From the NCBI RefSeq assembly GCF_014117215.1, contig NZ_JACGXS010000001.1, positions 620,001 to 684,000 of the forward strand: a DNA stretch of 64,000 nt. Reading direction: 5' to 3'. This document shows, one piece after another, positions 7,682-17,236 of the stretch. The notes beneath the pieces were generated by a model. That model was given only the letters and a program-made list of their open reading frames with translations, had not been told where the DNA came from and did not search any database. Position 1 is the stretch's first letter. Every line of letters begins with the position of its first letter. The translations under genes were made by a program, and so were the position numbers. This DNA is from Stenotrophomonas tumulicola (GTDB taxonomy: Bacteria > Pseudomonadota > Gammaproteobacteria > Xanthomonadales > Xanthomonadaceae).

Positions 7682-10600
7682 TGGCTGTACACCTGCTGCT
7701 GAATTCCGTGTTGAAGATCGGCGAGATTTCCCGCTTGTAGCGTTGGCGATCGGCAAGGCCGGCAAGGCCGGTGTTGATGGGCTTGGTGACGGCGGTAACT
7801 GCATCGTCGCCGGACAGGTCCGTGCTGTTGGCAATGGCGGCGATGCTGTTGTCCTGCCAGAACCACAACGCGGACTCGATGGCTGCAGGATAGTTGCTTT
7901 CCAGCATCTCAGGATTGGAATCGATCGCCAGTCCGGTCGCATCAGCGCACTTTTTGTACGTGCTGTAGTGGGTCAGATGGATGAAGCCGCGCCCCCGATA
8001 ATCCTTCCCCGGGTGCGCGGCATTGCCGAAGCAATGCTCGCCGTAACCTGGATCATTGCCGATCAGGTTGTCTTCGATCCATTGGAGCTTTTCCTGGTCG
8101 GTCCTGAAGGTGATACCCCTGCGCCGGAATCCCGCGTTGATCGCCGTGGGCGCAAGGCGGTAGAGCTTCACGGCGGTATAGGTCCGGCTGGAATAGTTCA
8201 GCGATTCCCTGAAGGCGACGAAGCCGCCAGTCTCCTTCTTCGCCTGGGCCAGTAGGTGCTTGACCTGGCTGCAGGTGTCCACCCCATATTTTTCGAATTG
8301 GGTTTCCGATGCGGTGATCAGCGCGGCGATGAAATCCTTGTTGACCGACGCGCCGCAGATCTGGTTCAGGAACTTCTCGGTCAGCGTGATGTTGGCGCCG
8401 CAGGTCTTGCAGACCAGGGCGCCGGATGCGGCACGCTGGCCCTGGAAATTGTTCACCAGTGCGATCGGGTGCAGATGGAATGCCTGCGGATCACTGGGGA
8501 ACCCGTGCTTGCCAGCAACACCATCCCACCAGCGCAACCGGTCGATGCGTTCTTTTTCGATAGTCCAGTCGGCGAGCAGCTCACCCTGCATGTGCGGGTC
8601 CAGCGCGGTCCATTTATCCATGGATCCGCCCCATTCGCTTTCGTAATGGACGATCAGGTGGGAAATGGCCTGCGCCAACCATGGGCGCCGCTGTGCCTTG
8701 CGTAGTTCGTCCCGGCTCACCCCATCCTTGCCATCCAGGTCCATCACCCGGCGCAGTCGCTGGAACAGTGCGCTGCCATCGACCTGGTCGGCGGTGGCCT
8801 TGAAGTTCTCGCCCGATTGCGCCTCGCCGTTGACCTCCAGGCCATGCGCATGCATCTGCTCGTTGCTGGCTGATTCACGGGTGATGTCGAAGCCCGGCCA
8901 ATCCCATGACGAGCACAGACGGACCTTGGCATGCGCCTTCTCGCGTGCCCAGCCCAGCGCGGTATTGCCATTGTCTGCGCCGATCTCCACCTGCCACCAA
9001 CGGGTGCTGTCCGATTCGACCACTGCAGTGCCAAGATCGGCGACGGGCACCACCCTGGCGAATCCGGCGACGGGACCGTCGCCTTGGCCAACGACCAACG
9101 GAAAGCGGCTCCATGCAGGGACCTCGCGCCCGCTGATGGGCACGCCGTCCTGCAGGTGCGATGCCTCGACCCACAGCGGATCGCCTTCCACCGTGATCAC
9201 TTCCCGGTTGGGATAATTGGCCTTGGCAGCGCTGTCCAGGGCGTTGAACTGCGCCAGATCGATGCCGTTGCCATTGGCATCCATGGCGCGCAGCAGGTGA
9301 TGTTTTCCGCCATAGATGCGGGTGCTGTCGCCGCTGTAGCTACCGAGCGTGCTGCGCGCAAGCGTCTGCACCGTGCCCTTGCGGACCTGGGCCCATTTCG
9401 CGCCCGCGGTCGACTTTTCCGCCACCGCGCCTTCGGTGCTGGCGATGACCTGGTCGGCTTCGCCAGGGAGTACGAGCTGTGCACCTTCCTCCACCAGCAA
9501 CAGGGTCCTGCTGCTGTCGGGTAGTTCAGCCGCACGGGCGCGACTTTTGTCGATGAACGCCTCCAGTTCCTGGCCGGCGAACACTTCCAGATGTACCAGC
9601 GGGCGCTCGGCACAGAATGGCCCAGCATCGCGTCGGCGGCGGTACTGGCCCAGATAGCCGATGAAATCACCGGCCTTCATCTTGATCGGCGCCTCCGGGA
9701 TCACGATCTGGTCGGTTGCGGCGGGGTCGCTGATCGCTACTTTGTCCAGTTCGGGCGTATAGACCCAGCCATGTGGCGCTTGTTGGCTCGCACTCTGGTC
9801 TGGCGCTGCGACCATGGCGCCTTCATCGATGCTGGTGACTTTGCGCCACGCGCCCGTGCCGGCCTCGACGGTAAGTACGGTCGCCGGTGGCAACCAACCA
9901 ATGCAGGCACTGGAACTGCCGCGTGCCTGGCGCACACGGAGGCCTTTCTGCTGGATGCTGCTGTCGAACGGATTGCGGTCCACGGCGCGGCTGGCGACAC
10001 GGAAGCGGTTGTCCGGACTATCCCAATAGGCAGGACGTTGCCGGCCCTCGCCGGTATAGCTGTCCACCTGGGCCAGGTGCATGTACAGGCTGTAGAAGAC
10101 CAGGGACTCTTCTTTCTTCTGCTGTTCAGCAGTCTGTTCGGTGGTCTGTCCGGCAGCCTGGCCTGTGGGGCTGCTGCCGGGGGTGCCGGTAGTGGTGCCG
10201 GGTGTTGCCGCCGGGGTTGCAGCGGCTGCAGGCGCTGGCGTTGCAGCGGTGCCGGATGCGGCTGGTGCGTCCGCGGCTTTCTGGGGTGCCGGCGGCAACT
10301 GCAGGGTGTGCTTGAGCAGAGTGAAACCGCTGGAGAACTCTGCCTCGCCGTTGCTGTAGCGACTGACCGGATAGGTGCCATCGATGCGGTATGCGATGAC
10401 CTCGCCGGTGGCGATACAGCGCACGCCCTTGTCCTGCTGCAGCGTGCCGGCAGTACCCTGGTCGAAGTGCACGCCGCCGTGCCAGATGCCATTGGCACCC
10501 ACCGGGTAGGCACCACTCTCTGCATTCCCCAATGCTTCCTGGTAGCGCTGTGACAGTGGCGCGGCATTCGTCGCCGGCGCGGCCGGCGGGCTGCGTTGTT

Positions 10601-11111
10601 CGCTCTGGTCCTGGGTCTGGTCCTGCGGCGCTTCGAGGATCTGGAAGGGATAGGCCCAGTCGCCGGTGGCCGGTGCGGCTGCATCTTCGTCCGGAAAATC
10701 GAACGTGGATGGCGCGACATGCGTACCGTTGACGATCACCTCGAAATGCAGGTGCGGGCCGGTACTGCCACCGGTGCTGCCAGCCTCGCCGATGGGTTGG
10801 CCCTTGACCACGTCAGCGCCGACCGCCAGCGGCGAGCGCTCGCGCATGTGTGCATACCGGGTGCGGACGACCTGGCCCCGCACGCTGTGCTCCAGCAATA
10901 CGTACCAGCCCCAACCGGTGCCGGAGGCGGCGTTGAACTGATGGCGGACTTCCTTGACCACGCCGGCATAAGCGGCGGGGATCGGCGTGCCTTCGGGGGT
11001 TGGCCAGTCGTCTCCCTTGTGGCCGGTGGCCTGTCCGGTGATCGGGTGCACCTGGAGGCCGAACTGGCGGTTACCGCGGCGGAAGCCCGGGCCGGGATTA
11101 TAGGGCGGCAT
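7674..11111 (-). CDS. bifunctional T6SS cell-wall effector: M23 peptidase + GH19 hydrolase
   Basis: 1145-residue protein with two peptidoglycan-active domains. Residues ~20-135 form an M23 (LytM) metallopeptidase with the zinc motif HKGDD (H31, D35), RYAH (H88) and GPHLHFEV (H120, H122). From about residue 905 to the end there is a GH19 chitinase/muramidase-like domain: KKETGGF (probable catalytic Glu960), YRGRGFIHLTHYSTY and ALWFWQDN, with INTGLAGLADRQ near the end. The ~770 residues between include an Ala/Pro/Thr-rich linker (about 260-335) and possible SH3-like or EF-hand-like segments (a DLDGKDGVSRDE stretch, about residue 790). There is no signal peptide, so delivery by the upstream VgrG is expected. 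Lipoprotein genes lie on both sides. Cleavage of both peptide and glycan strands is inferred from the families. Confidence 0.88.
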   Translation of the reverse strand: MPPYNPGPGFRRGNRQFGLQVHPITGQATGHKGDDWPTPEGTPIPAAYAGVVKEVRHQFNAASGTGWGWYVLLEHSVRGQVVRTRYAHMRERSPLAVGADVVKGQPIGEAGSTGGSTGPHLHFEVIVNGTHVAPSTFDFPDEDAAAPATGDWAYPFQILEAPQDQTQDQSEQRSPPAAPATNAAPLSQRYQEALGNAESGAYPVGANGIWHGGVHFDQGTAGTLQQDKGVRCIATGEVIAYRIDGTYPVSRYSNGEAEFSSGFTLLKHTLQLPPAPQKAADAPAASGTAATPAPAAAATPAATPGTTTGTPGSSPTGQAAGQTTEQTAEQQKKEESLVFYSLYMHLAQVDSYTGEGRQRPAYWDSPDNRFRVASRAVDRNPFDSSIQQKGLRVRQARGSSSACIGWLPPATVLTVEAGTGAWRKVTSIDEGAMVAAPDQSASQQAPHGWVYTPELDKVAISDPAATDQIVIPEAPIKMKAGDFIGYLGQYRRRRDAGPFCAERPLVHLEVFAGQELEAFIDKSRARAAELPDSSRTLLLVEEGAQLVLPGEADQVIASTEGAVAEKSTAGAKWAQVRKGTVQTLARSTLGSYSGDSTRIYGGKHHLLRAMDANGNGIDLAQFNALDSAAKANYPNREVITVEGDPLWVEASHLQDGVPISGREVPAWSRFPLVVGQGDGPVAGFARVVPVADLGTAVVESDSTRWWQVEIGADNGNTALGWAREKAHAKVRLCSSWDWPGFDITRESASNEQMHAHGLEVNGEAQSGENFKATADQVDGSALFQRLRRVMDLDGKDGVSRDELRKAQRRPWLAQAISHLIVHYESEWGGSMDKWTALDPHMQGELLADWTIEKERIDRLRWWDGVAGKHGFPSDPQAFHLHPIALVNNFQGQRAASGALVCKTCGANITLTEKFLNQICGASVNKDFIAALITASETQFEKYGVDTCSQVKHLLAQAKKETGGFVAFRESLNYSSRTYTAVKLYRLAPTAINAGFRRRGITFRTDQEKLQWIEDNLIGNDPGYGEHCFGNAAHPGKDYRGRGFIHLTHYSTYKKCADATGLAIDSNPEMLESNYPAAIESALWFWQDNSIAAIANSTDLSGDDAVTAVTKPINTGLAGLADRQRYKREISPIFNTEFSSRCTAND

Positions 11112-11124
11112 TGCAGGTCTCTCC

Positions 11125-11598
11125 TTAGAACTGTTTCGTGCAGATCAGCACGGACTTGCCGGGGTCTGCAGGGTCCTTGATCAATTCCGGCCGGGCACCT
11201 TTCTCGGATGCCGCCGATGGGCGGAACTCGCTTCCCAGCCCGCGCTTGAGCTGCTGCCGGGCGGTGGCCAGGTCATCGTCGAAATACAGCGCGAACACCG
11301 GTGTGGTGGTCTTGGGCACCGCCAGGCGATGCACTTTCAATCCATGGAAACGTTCGTCGACGCAGAAGCTGGCCAGTACCTCATCGCTGTCGCAGCGCTG
11401 GCTCTCTATCGTCTTCAGGTAGGGATCGGTCGTGGTCTGCCGATATTCGTCGAAGTACAGCGTACCGAGCGTGCATTGTTCGAAGCCAGCTGTTGCTTTG
11501 GCAAATCCGCTTGTCGCGTTGGCCGCCGTGGCACAGCCGACCAGGCCGACCAATCCGAGCGTCGATACGAAGAGGAGTTTGGTGCAACTTGGCAGCAT
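11125..11598 (-). CDS. lipoprotein between vgrG and cell-wall effector
   Basis: 157 residues. A hydrophobic N-terminus (about residues 7-21) ends in the lipobox LVGC, followed by a mature domain with four cysteines (EQCTLG, QRCDSDE, SFCVDE, LICTK) that could form two disulfides in the periplasm. No family recognised. The gene sits 13 bases upstream of the effector gene and 32 bases downstream of vgrG, with the same orientation. Immunity to the M23/GH19 effector is the most economical role, but the SH3 lipoprotein on the other side is an equally good candidate, so one may protect against each catalytic domain. Confidence 0.72.
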   Translation of the reverse strand: MLPSCTKLLFVSTLGLVGLVGCATAANATSGFAKATAGFEQCTLGTLYFDEYRQTTTDPYLKTIESQRCDSDEVLASFCVDERFHGLKVHRLAVPKTTTPVFALYFDDDLATARQQLKRGLGSEFRPSAASEKGARPELIKDPADPGKSVLICTKQF

Positions 11599-11630
11599 GT
11601 TCGCTGTTCCTTGGGTTCTGCGGCAACGGC

Positions 11631-14147
11631 TCAGTCGGAGAAGTCGAAGAACCGTTGCGGTTGTACGTTGACCAGGCCGTTGGGAAGGCTCAGCCGGTGG
11701 TCGGCCGAAGCGCCCCCCAGGAACGGATGCTCACTGGCCTTGACCGTGAAGTTGCCCGGGCAGGCAAAGGTGATGTCGCCGCCTTCCAGGGTGATGCGGC
11801 TCTGCCCGGCCTGCAGCACGATCTTCTGCTGGGCCAGCACGTCGATGCGGGTATCGGTGGCGGTGATCGTCACCGCCTGGTCGGCCAGCAGTTCCAGCTC
11901 GCCGGTATGCGCCTGCAGGCTCACCGCACCGGCGGCGGCGATGACCTTCAGCGGCCCGGCCTGCGCAAACAGGGCAGCATGCTGGCCGACGGTCGCCGCC
12001 AGGGTCCTGCCGGCCACCGCATGCAGGTCGTCCTGCGCGGTCAGCTGCAGGTTCTGGCCGGCATGGCTGATGCTGCTGTTGGGCGTGGTCCAGGCGATAT
12101 GGTCGGGTGATTCGGCCAGCACGCGCGCTTCGGCGAAGCGCTCCACCGGCGTGTCACCGGCCGTGCGCCCATCGCTGCCGGGCTTCATCGCTGCCTGCCC
12201 ACCCACGCTGCCGCTGTAGCGGCCATCGGCCGTCGGGTCCAGGCCCTGGTGCAGCGTTTCGATGCCCGGCAACCCTTCCAGTCCCGGCACCTGCTGGGCC
12301 TGCAGGGCATCGTGCAGCGCCTCGCTGGTGCGTTGGGCGCCCTTGATCTGGGCCACTGCCTCGGCCGCGTCCAGCTGCGTGGAGGTCGCCTGCGCGCGTG
12401 CGGTGGTCGACAGCAGCAGGCCCTGCGCGGCATGCACGTTGCCCCAGCCACCGGTGGCCAGTTCGAAACCCTGCCCACGCAGTGCGCCGCGGCTGGCATC
12501 GCCGCCCTGCAGCAGGTAACCCAGCTGCAGCGTGGAATCGGCCAGGCTGGTGTGCAGGCGGGTGCGCAGCTGGCCGGGGGTATCGTCCAGCAGCCACTGC
12601 TGGCTGCCGTTGCCATCATGGGCGGTGCTGTGCAGGCCGCTGAGCGTGCCGGGATGGTTGGCCTCGCCCTGCAGCCCGCCGCCGAAGGGCGGGGCGACCT
12701 CGCCGTTGTACAGCTGGCCGGTGACGCGCGGCTGGTCGATGTCCCCGTGCAGGAACTCCACCAGCACCTCGGCGCCGATGCGCGGCAGGAAGTGCGTGCC
12801 CCAGTTGGGGCCGGCCACCCATTCGGCCACCGGCACCCAGGTGCCGGAGGTGGCATCGCCCGGTGCGTGGCCGTCGCTGGCGTCCAGGCCGCCGGCATTG
12901 GGCGCGCTGCCGCGTTGCCAGGCGAACTGGATGCGTACCTGGTGGTCGCGGGTCGGGGTGACGGCCGCATCGGCCTGGCCGACCACGCGTGCGGTCAACG
13001 GGCCATGCAGGGTAGGCCGGTCGGTGGGCAGGGCGCGTAGCGCGGTGCCCTCGGGCACCACCACGAAGCGGTTGCGGTAGCTGCCGGGCTCCATCTCCTC
13101 GCGGCCCAGCAGCACGTTGATGCCGGGGTCCAGGTTGTTGCGGGCACTGTGTTCGATGGCCAGCACGGTGAAGCGCTGGCCGGCATGCTGCGGGTGCTGG
13201 CCGAGGGCGAAGGTGCTGCCGCTGGCCAGCGCGCGCACGCTGCCGCCGCCGGCATGCAGCGCCGAGGCCACGCGCAGGCCATCGAGGCGGTACTGCGCTT
13301 CATCGTCGGCCGAAGCTCCTTCGCCGAAGCGTCCGGCGCGCGGCTGCACGTGCACTTCCAGCGGCGGTAGCAGGCCAGCCTCGGCCTGGCCCTGGCCGCT
13401 GCTGGCGGTGAGGCGTTCGCTGTGCCAGCTGCCTACCGACAGGGCGCTGGGCGTGACCCGGCGCTGCGCGCCGAAGGCGGTGATGGCATCGGTGGCCTCG
13501 GCGATGTCGCTGCGGTGGAAACGCAGCGTACCGGCGTCGGCCAGTTCGGCCTGGGTATCGAACACCACCAGGGTATGGGTGCCGCCGTCCTGGCCATCGG
13601 CATGGTCGAAGCGCCAGGCCAGTCCGGATTCGGCCAGCAGCCGGGTGAGGAAGTCCCAGTCGCTCTCGCGGTACTGGGTGGTGATGGCGCGTGCCGGCAA
13701 GGCCTGCTGCACGTCGAAGCGGAAGCTGGCCTGCGGGTACTGCGCGAAGATCCGTTCGCACACCGCGCGCACGTCCAGGTCCTGGAAGATCACCGCATTG
13801 CGGCGCAGCGCCAGCAGTGCCGTCCACGGTTGCAGGGTCAGCCGCAGCCGGGTCAGGCCGCCGTCGCCGCCAAGGAAGGCCGCGTCGGTGCACAGCCCGT
13901 TCCAGGCCCGCAGGCTGCCGTCATCGCGGCGCAGCTGCAGCGTCAGTGGCTGTTCCAGCAGCGCATCGAGGTCGATGTCGCTGCGCGTGGACAGGCAGTC
14001 GATCTCGAACCGGAATGGTGCGCAGACTGCTTCGCTGCCCTGCAGGTGTTCGACCACCAGCCCCGGCACCGGGGCCTGCAGCTGGATCAGCCGCGCCTGC
14101 TGGGACGGAACGGCGAGGGCGACGAGCGGTGGAGGGGCGATATCCAT
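11631..14147 (-). CDS. vgrG: VgrG spike protein
   Basis: 838-residue T6SS tip protein. The chosen ATG (14147) gives a start MDIAPPP; the frame stays open further upstream but would run into tssL. It shows the gp27-like N-terminus (QYRESDWDFLTRLLAESG around residue 160), the gp5 OB fold (FLPRIGAEVLVEFLHGDIDQP) and a DUF2345 C-terminus ending near SRITLEGGDITFACPG, with a 30-residue tail. No fused toxin domain. It is the fourth gene of the minus-strand run tssJ-tssK-tssL-vgrG, so it is probably the spike co-expressed with the apparatus, with the M23/GH19 protein as its cargo. Confidence 0.95.
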   Translation of the reverse strand: MDIAPPPLVALAVPSQQARLIQLQAPVPGLVVEHLQGSEAVCAPFRFEIDCLSTRSDIDLDALLEQPLTLQLRRDDGSLRAWNGLCTDAAFLGGDGGLTRLRLTLQPWTALLALRRNAVIFQDLDVRAVCERIFAQYPQASFRFDVQQALPARAITTQYRESDWDFLTRLLAESGLAWRFDHADGQDGGTHTLVVFDTQAELADAGTLRFHRSDIAEATDAITAFGAQRRVTPSALSVGSWHSERLTASSGQGQAEAGLLPPLEVHVQPRAGRFGEGASADDEAQYRLDGLRVASALHAGGGSVRALASGSTFALGQHPQHAGQRFTVLAIEHSARNNLDPGINVLLGREEMEPGSYRNRFVVVPEGTALRALPTDRPTLHGPLTARVVGQADAAVTPTRDHQVRIQFAWQRGSAPNAGGLDASDGHAPGDATSGTWVPVAEWVAGPNWGTHFLPRIGAEVLVEFLHGDIDQPRVTGQLYNGEVAPPFGGGLQGEANHPGTLSGLHSTAHDGNGSQQWLLDDTPGQLRTRLHTSLADSTLQLGYLLQGGDASRGALRGQGFELATGGWGNVHAAQGLLLSTTARAQATSTQLDAAEAVAQIKGAQRTSEALHDALQAQQVPGLEGLPGIETLHQGLDPTADGRYSGSVGGQAAMKPGSDGRTAGDTPVERFAEARVLAESPDHIAWTTPNSSISHAGQNLQLTAQDDLHAVAGRTLAATVGQHAALFAQAGPLKVIAAAGAVSLQAHTGELELLADQAVTITATDTRIDVLAQQKIVLQAGQSRITLEGGDITFACPGNFTVKASEHPFLGGASADHRLSLPNGLVNVQPQRFFDFSD

Positions 14148-14157
14148 ATCAAGGCAC

Positions 14158-14961
14158 TCACGGCAAGGTGATCGTGATGTGGGCGGTCCGTTGCGGCATC
14201 TGGACCACTTCGTTGTAGGCAGCCATCTGTTGCTTGGTCTGGTGGCCAAGGTAGGTGCGCAGGCCAAAGAAACCGACCACGCCGAAACTGGCGACCATCA
14301 CCGCTGGCAGCCATAGCGGCACCACGCGGCGCAGGCTGTGGCGGACGTTGTCCGGCGGCAGCGCGTGCGGGGCGAAACCGTGGCGGTTGCCTTTGAGGTA
14401 GATGATCTCATCGCCCAGGCGGGCGGTGAGGTAGCCGAGCTTTTCCGGGCCTTCCAGCCGATACTTGCCCTCGAAACCCAGCAGCAGGCAGTAGTGGTAG
14501 ACCTCCAGCGACGGCAGTCGTGCCGCGCCCTGGCGCCGCAATTCCTCGAGGCGGTCGAAGAAGTGTTCGCCGGCCAGGTGCTCGCCAAACAGGCGCAGCT
14601 GCAATGGGTTGCGTTCCCACGTCTCGTGCAGGGGCGAAGGCTGCGACAGGATGGCCTCGTCGACCGCCGCGCAGAACGCGTACTTGGCCGCGTAGATGTC
14701 TTCGGCGGCAATGCCCAGCTTGACGGCGCCGCGCTCCATGCCGTCCAGGTATTTCTGCACCGTTGCCACGAACGATTCGGCATCGGCCGGCAGGCGACCA
14801 CGCTTGACCAGCAGCAGCAGGTAGAAGGCATCGGCCATCAGGTCCTGCAGGGTCTGCGGCGCGGTGGCTGCGGCGCCTGGCGTGCCTTGCGCGCCGTTCG
14901 ATGCGCCGGACATCAGCGAGGGCATCGGGCCCGGGGTCGGTGGAAGATTCTGGTTGATCAT
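14158..14961 (-). CDS. tssL: T6SS inner-membrane protein TssL (DotU/IcmH)
   Basis: 267-residue subunit of the TssJLM membrane complex. It has the DotU family cytoplasmic helical domain (ADAFYLLLLVKRG near residue 45, then YAAKYAFCAAVDEAIL, PLQLRLFGEHLAGEHFF and YLCLLLGFEGKY-type segment), and a single transmembrane helix near the C-terminus (about residues 216-235), as expected. It has no OmpA-like peptidoglycan-binding extension, so wall anchoring must come from another protein. The start codon overlaps the tssK stop (ATGA). Confidence 0.95.
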   Translation of the reverse strand: MINQNLPPTPGPMPSLMSGASNGAQGTPGAAATAPQTLQDLMADAFYLLLLVKRGRLPADAESFVATVQKYLDGMERGAVKLGIAAEDIYAAKYAFCAAVDEAILSQPSPLHETWERNPLQLRLFGEHLAGEHFFDRLEELRRQGAARLPSLEVYHYCLLLGFEGKYRLEGPEKLGYLTARLGDEIIYLKGNRHGFAPHALPPDNVRHSLRRVVPLWLPAVMVASFGVVGFFGLRTYLGHQTKQQMAAYNEVVQMPQRTAHITITLP

Positions 14962-16292
14962 GACGTCACCGCGATGAGTTCCATCTTCAGGTCATGCAGG
15001 CCGGCCGGTACGTAGATCGTGACCGACTGCGCCTTGAGCATGCGTTCGTACAACGTGCCGCGCGCATCGAGCTGGAAGTAATAACTGCCCGGACGCACCG
15101 GGATCGCTGCCGGCACCTGTGCGGCATGCGCCAGCTTGACGCCCGGCAATGCCGACAGCACGCACTTTTCGACGTCGTCCGGAGCACCCACCTTGAAGCG
15201 TACCGGCACGCTCTGCACCAGCTCCTGGCCGGGCAGGTCGGCAGACACCGACAGGTAGAACGTGGCGTTCTCGTCGATGCGCTGCGAGTCGATGCGCCCG
15301 AGATGGAACGACGGCTTCACTTCGTTCAGCGGGATCTGGAAGTAGCGCGTGGAGATCACCGTATCGAGCAGGTCGCGCACGATCTCGAACAGGCGCTCGA
15401 ATCCGGCCTGCGGCTGGTCGTGCCGGTAGGGCGGCAGGTCGCTCAGCTGGTAGGCACTGGAGAATGTCATCAGCGCGCCGGCCATGCGCAGCAGTTCCTG
15501 GTGCAGGCGCTCGGGATGCAGGCGCGGATGCTGCAGCAGGTGCGCCAGCGCGCCGAACGAGCTGTTGATGGTATGCAGCAGCCAAAACGAGGCGATGTCG
15601 CCGGAGCGGAATTCGATGATGTTCTGCGAGGTCTGGCGATGCAGGCCGTAGAGCGCGTCGACCTTGGCCTGCAGCGAATCGAGCATGCCGCGCACGCTGC
15701 GCACCAGTGCCGGGGAGGCTTCCAGGTTGGCGCATGGCGGGATGAAGGCCTCGTCCAGTTCGAAGCCACCGGAAGAGGTGCGACGGATGCGGGCCACCGC
15801 GATCGATGTGTAGGCATCACGCGGCTGGTCATCGGTCAGCAGGCGCACGTGCTTGCCGAGATAGGCCAGGTCCGCGTCGGCCGCGTCGGTGTACAGATCC
15901 TTGGTGGGCCGATCGGCCTGCCGGTAGCGGGCCGTTTGCGATGAATCGCCGCTGGCGCAGTTGTCGCCGTCGTCGCGCAGCAGGGGCAGGGCAAGGTGGA
16001 TCGTGGTTGCCGCCATTCCGGCTGGCAACTCCTTCAGCGAGAGCGCATCGGGCAGCGCGTCGTGCGCTGGCGCGTCATAGGACTCGCTATCGGAAAACAC
16101 CACTGACAGGTCAAGCGGGCGCAACGTACCGCCGGCCAGTGCCTGCGGGTCGAATCGGATCCGGCGGCACCCCCAGCCATAAGGATGCAGCACCGTCGAC
16201 AGGTCCTGCAGCCTTGCCTCGTGGTAAGTATCCTGCCGCTGGAAATGCTGCGGGCGCAGAAACAGGCCTTCACCCCACAACACTTTGGACAT
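14958..16292 (-). CDS. tssK: T6SS baseplate subunit TssK
   Basis: 444-residue baseplate protein that links the wedge (TssEFG) to the membrane complex. The N-terminus VLWGEGLFLRPQHFQRQD is the family hallmark, and fixes the start at ATG 16292; the 21 extra codons upstream (to 16355) are not conserved in character. The middle is helical and a C-terminal beta head contains LPGVKLAHAAQVP and the tyrosine-rich YYFQLDARG. It overlaps tssL by ATGA, so the two are translationally coupled. Confidence 0.95.
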   Translation of the reverse strand: MSKVLWGEGLFLRPQHFQRQDTYHEARLQDLSTVLHPYGWGCRRIRFDPQALAGGTLRPLDLSVVFSDSESYDAPAHDALPDALSLKELPAGMAATTIHLALPLLRDDGDNCASGDSSQTARYRQADRPTKDLYTDAADADLAYLGKHVRLLTDDQPRDAYTSIAVARIRRTSSGGFELDEAFIPPCANLEASPALVRSVRGMLDSLQAKVDALYGLHRQTSQNIIEFRSGDIASFWLLHTINSSFGALAHLLQHPRLHPERLHQELLRMAGALMTFSSAYQLSDLPPYRHDQPQAGFERLFEIVRDLLDTVISTRYFQIPLNEVKPSFHLGRIDSQRIDENATFYLSVSADLPGQELVQSVPVRFKVGAPDDVEKCVLSALPGVKLAHAAQVPAAIPVRPGSYYFQLDARGTLYERMLKAQSVTIYVPAGLHDLKMELIAVTS

Positions 16293-16425
16293 CCTGCTTA
16301 CATGTGACACGGTTCGATCCTTGAAAAACTCGGTTGAATGCCATCGCTGCAGCATCGGCAGCCTGCGCCGATGACGGTGTCACCCCAGGGCCATACTAAA
16401 CCACACCCGGAGTGGGCCATGATAA

Positions 16426-17034
16426 TCATCGGCTGCAACGCACCGAGGCCAGGCTGGACGGATCGCCGGAAAGCTGGGTCAGCAACGCGGCGTTCTTCTG
16501 CGTGGTCAGCGCACAGGCATGGATGCCGACGGTGATGCCGTCGACCGGCAGTTGCGCTGCTTTTGCGTCAAAAGCCAGTCGCCAGCGGTTCTCGGCGGGG
16601 GCCCGGAACAGGGCCACCACGCCGATCACGCCGGTGCCGGCTGAGAGTTTCTCGTCCAGGCTCTGGCGGGCGCCAGGCGTCAGCACGATTTCATTCACCG
16701 ATAACAGATCGGCACCGAGCGCGGCCTGCTCGCCGGCCTGGTCGAGAAACGCATTGAGGGGGGCCTTGTCGAAGCGCTGGGCGCTGCGCAGGTGGTAGAC
16801 CTTGACGATGGCGGCCGTGGCGCGCTTGTCGTTCCCGGCATTGAGGTTACTGCCAGCAAACAGTCTCAGCTGTATGACGGGTGGTTCCGCGGGTTTGGTT
16901 TCGCGCAATCCGACAGCTTGTAGTGTTTTATCGACGCCGCTTCGGAATCCGCCGCTGGCACACCCACTAAATGAGATGACGGTCACAAAAATAAATGTGA
17001 TGACGCGTGCGCAACGGGTGAAAGATCGCAGCAT
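16426..17034 (-). CDS. tssJ: T6SS outer-membrane lipoprotein TssJ
   Basis: 202-residue lipoprotein anchoring the TssLM complex to the outer membrane. The signal peptide has a hydrophobic core (VITFIFVTVISFSG) and a lipobox ending at the Cys of SGCAS. The mature domain shows the transthyretin-like TssJ pattern: IQLRLFAGSNLNAG, then VKVYHLRSAQRFDKAPLNAF, then IGVVALFR. Start ATG 17034 has AGGA 9 bases upstream; an ATG 24 bases earlier (17058) is possible but poorly supported. First gene of the minus-strand T6SS operon, divergent from the tssB side. A 133-base gap separates it from tssK. Confidence 0.92.
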   Translation of the reverse strand: MLRSFTRCARVITFIFVTVISFSGCASGGFRSGVDKTLQAVGLRETKPAEPPVIQLRLFAGSNLNAGNDKRATAAIVKVYHLRSAQRFDKAPLNAFLDQAGEQAALGADLLSVNEIVLTPGARQSLDEKLSAGTGVIGVVALFRAPAENRWRLAFDAKAAQLPVDGITVGIHACALTTQKNAALLTQLSGDPSSLASVRCSR

Positions 17035-17058
17035 GCGTAAAGATCCTGTGAAATTCAT

Positions 17059-17236
17059 ATATAGATGTCATGGCTCGCCGACATTCACATTCCGCCAGTG
17101 AAGGCGCCCGCACTATACCCGTCAGCCTGCGTGGCTGTACACTCGCCAAAAAACCGACTCCAGAACATTCCTCGCAGCATGTTCGACATTGCAGGAAGCA
17201 TCTGAAGCGAATGATTTGTCTTCAAGGAGAAACAGG
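17059..17236. promoter_or_regulatory. divergent intergenic region of the two T6SS operons
   Basis: 178 bases between tssJ (-) and the TPR lipoprotein gene (+). Both operons must be transcribed from here. It is AT-richer than its surroundings and contains stretches such as CCAAAAAACC, but I found no convincing sigma-54 element (TGGCAC-N5-TTGC) and no unambiguous -10/-35 pair. The ribosome-binding site AAGGAG (17224-17229) belongs to the rightward gene. Confidence 0.6.

Noticed and set aside
17059-17236. Sigma-54 promoter for the T6SS operons
   Set aside because: GGCTGTACACTCGC-like stretches do not match TGGCAC-N5-TTGC with proper spacing.
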